Shown piece by piece: positions 59,184 to 64,000 of a stretch of DNA of 64,000 nucleotides. The position numbers were made by a program, and so were the translations under genes. How positions within the stretch are numbered: position 1 is the first letter of the stretch; the number at the start of each line of letters is the position of its first letter. This DNA comes from an uncultured Alteromonadaceae bacterium (lineage in GTDB: Bacteria; Pseudomonadota; Gammaproteobacteria; Enterobacterales; Alteromonadaceae). Location: the NCBI GenBank assembly GCA_947501935.1, contig CANMXU010000003.1, positions 186,001 through 250,000 of the forward strand. Direction: 5' to 3'. The notes beneath the pieces were generated by a model that ran no database searches, was not told the origin of the DNA, and worked only from the letters and a program-made list of their open reading frames with translations.

Positions 59184-60725
59184 TTACCAAGTTTGGGTAG
59201 CTTTAAAAGCTTCAATAGCTTTAGCTAATCCAGCCTCGATATCTTTGTTATAGTCACCCTTTTCGTTGATAGTAGCCATCAGCTCAGCGTGATCATTGTT
59301 TACGTATGAACGTAATGCTTCTTCAAAATCGACAACTTTGTCGATAGCGATATCATTTAAATAGCCTTTTTCTGCGGCAAATAAAGATACTGCTGTTTCA
59401 GCAATTGACAATGGGCTGTATTGCTTTTGTTTCATCAATTCAGTTACACGTTGACCATGCTCTAATTGAGCACGAGTCGCGTCATCTAAATCTGAAGCAA
59501 ATTGAGCAAAGGCAGCTAGCTCAGCATATTGTGCTAATGCTAAACGAATACCACCACCAAGTTTCTTGATGATTTTCGTTTGAGCAGCACCACCAACACG
59601 TGATACAGAGATACCGGCGTTAACAGCAGGACGAATACCTGAGTTAAATAGGTTAGATTCTAAGAAGATCTGACCATCGGTAATTGAAATTACGTTAGTT
59701 GGTACGAATGCTGATACATCACCCGCTTGAGTTTCAATAATTGGTAATGCAGTTAAAGAACCTGTTTTGCCTTTAACTTCACCATTAGTGAATTTCTCAA
59801 CGTATGCTTCGTTTACACGAGCAGCACGTTCTAGTAAGCGTGAGTGAAGATAGAAAACGTCACCTGGGTATGCTTCACGACCTGGCGGACGACGTAAAAG
59901 TAATGAAATTTGACGGTAAGCAACAGCTTGCTTAGACAAATCATCATATACGATTAACGCATCTTCACCGCGATCACGGAAGTATTCACCCATAGTACAA
60001 CCAGAGTAAGCTGATAAGTACTGTAAGGCAGCAGCTTCAGAAGCAGAAGCAACAACAACGATAGTATTATCTAACGCGCCGTGCTCTTCTAATGAACGAA
60101 CTAAGTTCGCTACTGTAGAAGCTTTCTGACCAATTGCTACGTATACACACTTAATGCCAGTGTTTTTCTGGTTAATAATAGCGTCTAGTGCGATCGCTGA
60201 TTTACCAATTTGACGGTCACCGATGATAAGTTCACGTTGGCCACGACCAATTGGGATCATTGAATCGATTGATTTGATACCAGTTTGTACTGGCTCATCA
60301 ACAGATTTACGATCGATAACACCCGGTGCTACCACTTCAACAGGAGAGAAACCATCGTTTTCGATTGGTCCTTTACCGTCAATTGGCTCACCTAGAGTGT
60401 TTACAACGCGGCCTAATAAGCCACGTCCTACTGGTACTTCTAAAATACGACCAGTACTTTTAACTTTTACGCCTTCAGCTAGGTCCGCATATGGACCCAT
60501 AACTACCGCACCTACCGAATCACGGTCTAGGTTTAACGCAATAGCGAAGCGGCTGCCAGGAAGTTCGATCATCTCACCTTGCATAACATCTGCAAGGCCA
60601 TGGATGCGAATGATACCGTCAGTTACAGAAACGATAGTACCTTCGTTACGAGCTTCACTAACTACGTCAAACTGTTCAATACGATTTTTGATCAGTTCGG
60701 CGATTTCAGTGGAATTCAGTTGCAT
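59184..60725 (-). CDS. atpA: ATP synthase alpha subunit
   Basis: The 513-residue regulatory/structural F1 subunit. The P-loop [11 protein letters not shown] lies at about residues 169-179. The family run [20 protein letters not shown] and the N-terminal [19 protein letters not shown] are as expected. Length is identical to the E. coli protein (513). It lies between atpH and atpG with short spacers. Confidence 0.99.
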   Translation of the reverse strand: MQLNSTEIAELIKNRIEQFDVVSEARNEGTIVSVTDGIIRIHGLADVMQGEMIELPGSRFAIALNLDRDSVGAVVMGPYADLAEGVKVKSTGRILEVPVGRGLLGRVVNTLGEPIDGKGPIENDGFSPVEVVAPGVIDRKSVDEPVQTGIKSIDSMIPIGRGQRELIIGDRQIGKSAIALDAIINQKNTGIKCVYVAIGQKASTVANLVRSLEEHGALDNTIVVVASASEAAALQYLSAYSGCTMGEYFRDRGEDALIVYDDLSKQAVAYRQISLLLRRPPGREAYPGDVFYLHSRLLERAARVNEAYVEKFTNGEVKGKTGSLTALPIIETQAGDVSAFVPTNVISITDGQIFLESNLFNSGIRPAVNAGISVSRVGGAAQTKIIKKLGGGIRLALAQYAELAAFAQFASDLDDATRAQLEHGQRVTELMKQKQYSPLSIAETAVSLFAAEKGYLNDIAIDKVVDFEEALRSYVNNDHAELMATINEKGDYNKDIEAGLAKAIEAFKATQTW

Positions 60726-60737
60726 GCTCTGTCCCCG

Positions 60738-61271
60738 TTAAGATTGCATTGTTGTTGCTAAGCGGTTCAATTTACCTCTAACAGAACCGTCTATTACCAT
60801 GTCACCAGCTTTAATGATTAAGCCGGAAACTACGTTTGCGTCTACAACACAATTGAGCTTTACTTTTCGAGCCAAACGCTTTTCAAGCGCGGCACTTAAT
60901 GTAGTTACTTGATCCGCTACTAATTCAACAGCAGATGTTACATCCACAGCAATTTCTTTTTCATATTCAGCTTTTAAAGCGCTAAATTGAACAAGAACCT
61001 GTGGTAGTACCAACAAGCGTTCATTTTCTGCCATTACTTTTATTAAGTTCTGGCCATTACTGTCGAGTTGATCGTCACAAACTTTTAAAAATAAGTCAGT
61101 TACGTGTTCAACAGACACACCACCTGAAAGGTAGTTTGTCATTGTTTCATTTTCAGAAACTTCTGCAGCAAATACTAACATTGATAACCAGTTATCAACT
61201 GTATTTGCTTCAACAGCAAAATCGAACGCTGCTTTAGCGTAGGGACGAGCAACGGTTGTCAATTCAGACAT
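60738..61271 (-). CDS. atpH: ATP synthase delta subunit
   Basis: The 177-residue stator subunit that joins F1 to the b-subunit stalk. It has the N-terminal helical domain start [20 protein letters not shown] and a C-terminal [20 protein letters not shown] end typical of the family. Length equals the usual 177. It lies 12 bases upstream of atpA in the operon. Confidence 0.98.
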   Translation of the reverse strand: MSELTTVARPYAKAAFDFAVEANTVDNWLSMLVFAAEVSENETMTNYLSGGVSVEHVTDLFLKVCDDQLDSNGQNLIKVMAENERLLVLPQVLVQFSALKAEYEKEIAVDVTSAVELVADQVTTLSAALEKRLARKVKLNCVVDANVVSGLIIKAGDMVIDGSVRGKLNRLATTMQS

Positions 61272-61285
61272 AGCTCTATCCCCTC

Positions 61286-61756
61286 TTAAAGTTCAGCTAC
61301 AAGTTTATCTAAAATGTCGCTATGTGCAGCGGCATCAATTGAACGCTCAAGAATTCTCTCGGCACCAGCTACTGCAAGAATTGCCACTTGTTGGCGTAAT
61401 TCTTCTTTCGCTTGGTTACGTTCAGTCTCAATTTCTGCATGACCAGCAGCTAAGATTTTATCTTTTTCTGCTTGAGCCTTAACAGCAGCTTCTTCAACTA
61501 ATTGCGTTTCACGCTTTTTAGCAGCTTCGATAATCTCAGCAGCTTGCGCTTTCGCTTCTTTTAGTTGTGCTGTTGCTTTGCCTTGAGCAAGCTCAAGTTC
61601 TTTAGCGGCACGGTCTGAAGCAGCAAGGCCGTCAGCAATAGTTGCTTGACGAGCTTCGATGGCACCAATAATTGGTGGCCATACATACTTCATACAAAAA
61701 ATCACAAATACGATAAATGCAAATAATTGACCAATTAGCGTGGCATTAATATCCAT
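61286..61756 (-). CDS. atpF: ATP synthase b subunit
   Basis: The 156-residue peripheral stalk subunit. One N-terminal membrane helix ([20 protein letters not shown]) is followed by a long charged, alanine-rich helix ([20 protein letters not shown]) that dimerises. Length is standard (156). It lies between atpE and atpH. Confidence 0.98.
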   Translation of the reverse strand: MDINATLIGQLFAFIVFVIFCMKYVWPPIIGAIEARQATIADGLAASDRAAKELELAQGKATAQLKEAKAQAAEIIEAAKKRETQLVEEAAVKAQAEKDKILAAGHAEIETERNQAKEELRQQVAILAVAGAERILERSIDAAAHSDILDKLVAEL

Positions 61757-61804
61757 TATACGTACCTCCTAAATAGATTCGTTAAAAGTTCAGAAGCTTT
61801 AAAA

Positions 61805-62044
<240 letters not shown>

Positions 62045-62143
62045 TTAATGTTAAAAGTTAGTAAAGTTAAAAATTAAGGTTGAAACTGTATTTATGCCCT
62101 TATTAATTTATCACTAAGTAAGGGCAAAAAATTTAGTATTCCA

Positions 62144-63411
<1,268 letters not shown>

Positions 63412-63737
63412 CGAAAATTTTCGTAAGTATTATGCTTTAAATTAAAGTAAAAACTTCAATACAAAAAAGTCTGCGCAAGTATACTCATTTATCCCGCCAT
63501 TGCAACAAAATAGGGCGTTAGTGGCACTAATTATGTGCTTATTTTTTCAAATAATGGGCAATTGCTTTTGAAAGGTCGACCAGAGAACAAAAAGCATTCG
63601 CTTTTTTGATTAATTAAATTATTGATAAAGCTGGAAATATAGAATGCAAAATATTGTTATATAAGGGTTAACTCTAATATTAACCCTATATTATTAACGG
63701 TTATTAGTCTTATCAATAACCGTCATCAAGTAAATCA
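63412..63737. other. Spacer between parB and the atp operon
   Basis: 326 bases without a gene. The atp promoter should be here; no clear -35/-10 pair was identified. A perfect 7-bp inverted repeat GGGTTAA / TTAACCC at 63665-63686, with an 8-base loop, lies 52 bases after the parB stop and may end the parB transcript, although no T-run follows. Confidence 0.5.
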
Positions 63738-64000
63738 TTAAAACGAATTAAAACGTGAAATGATACCGTCTAATTCATCTAGGTTTGTGTAAGAAATAAC
63801 CAACTTACCTTTACCCTTTTTGTTATGGTTAATGCTGACTTGAGAACCAAACTTTTCTGACAAGTTTTGTTCAAGTGCTTGAGTATCAGGATCAACTTCT
63901 TTTTCTTTTGCTTCTTTTATCGGTTCTTGTACTTTTTTGATCAGTGCTTCGGTTTCTCTAACCGTTAACTCTTTCGCCGCAACTATGCGTGCCGTGGTAT
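63738..64000 (-). CDS. parB: Chromosome partition protein ParB (C-terminal part)
   Basis: The open frame enters from the right edge and stops at TAA 63740-63738. The visible ~86 residues match the end of chromosomal ParB: TARIVAAKELTVRETEALIK, a Lys/Glu-rich linker, LEQNLSEKFGSQVSINHNKK and the dimerisation end KGKLVISYTNLDELDGIISR. ParB binds parS sites near the origin and loads SMC. The order parB-atpI-atpB is usual in gammaproteobacteria and marks the origin-proximal region. Confidence 0.92.
   Translation of the reverse strand, partial: TTARIVAAKELTVRETEALIKKVQEPIKEAKEKEVDPDTQALEQNLSEKFGSQVSINHNKKGKGKLVISYTNLDELDGIISRFNSF

Overview
The window is chromosomal DNA from a low-GC marine gammaproteobacterium, most likely of the order Alteromonadales and close to Colwellia/Thalassotalea (Colwelliaceae). 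This is inferred from protein style, AT-rich codon use and gene order, not from a database search. The atp operon next to parB, followed by glmU and glmS, together with radC/rpmBG/mutM/coaD/waaA, are genes that usually lie near the replication origin.

Layout. (1) 1-6.5 kb: the end of a flagellar export/switch operon, fliM-like, fliN, fliP, fliQ, fliR, flhB, flhA. The fliO-less order and the divergent FliM suggest a secondary (lateral, Flag-2-like) flagellum. (2) 6.6-19.4 kb: housekeeping genes slmA, coaBC, radC, rpmB, rpmG, mutM, coaD, kdkA and waaA. Among them sit a PilZ protein and an orphan ParA ATPase with a ribbon-helix-helix partner. (3) 19.6-28.6 kb: threonine catabolism (kbl-tdh), glpE-glpG, a FliL-domain protein, ubiquinone synthesis (ubiC-ubiA), plsB and a stand-alone peptide deformylase. 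(4) 28.6-30.9 kb: small accessory genes, including a subclass B1 metallo-beta-lactamase that has lost its reading frame and probably its start codon. (5) 30.9-45 kb: an alpha-glucan regulon. glgP-glgB-glgX-malQ-amylase runs leftward, a LacI-family regulator diverges from it, and an MFS sugar transporter follows. Three copies of one palindromic operator (core TGCATACGTATGCA) lie in front of glgP/lacI and the transporter. (6) 45.2-50.1 kb: a lipoprotein, VOC-fold proteins and a glutathione-dependent formaldehyde detoxification set (frmA, fghA, VOC gene, divergent LysR). (7) 50.2-64 kb: a ModF-like double ABC ATPase, glmS with a DeoR-family regulator, glmU, the full atpIBEFHAGDC operon, and the 3' end of parB.

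Points worth a second look: three copies of an inverted-repeat (REPIN/MITE-like) element with GGGTCGGTGACA ends, one of them in frame inside the amylase gene; the decayed metallo-beta-lactamase; the ParA/RHH pair; a terminator-like hairpin in the leader of the operator-controlled sugar transporter; and structured RNA between atpB and atpE. I found no CRISPR array, tRNA, rRNA, prophage or intact insertion sequence.
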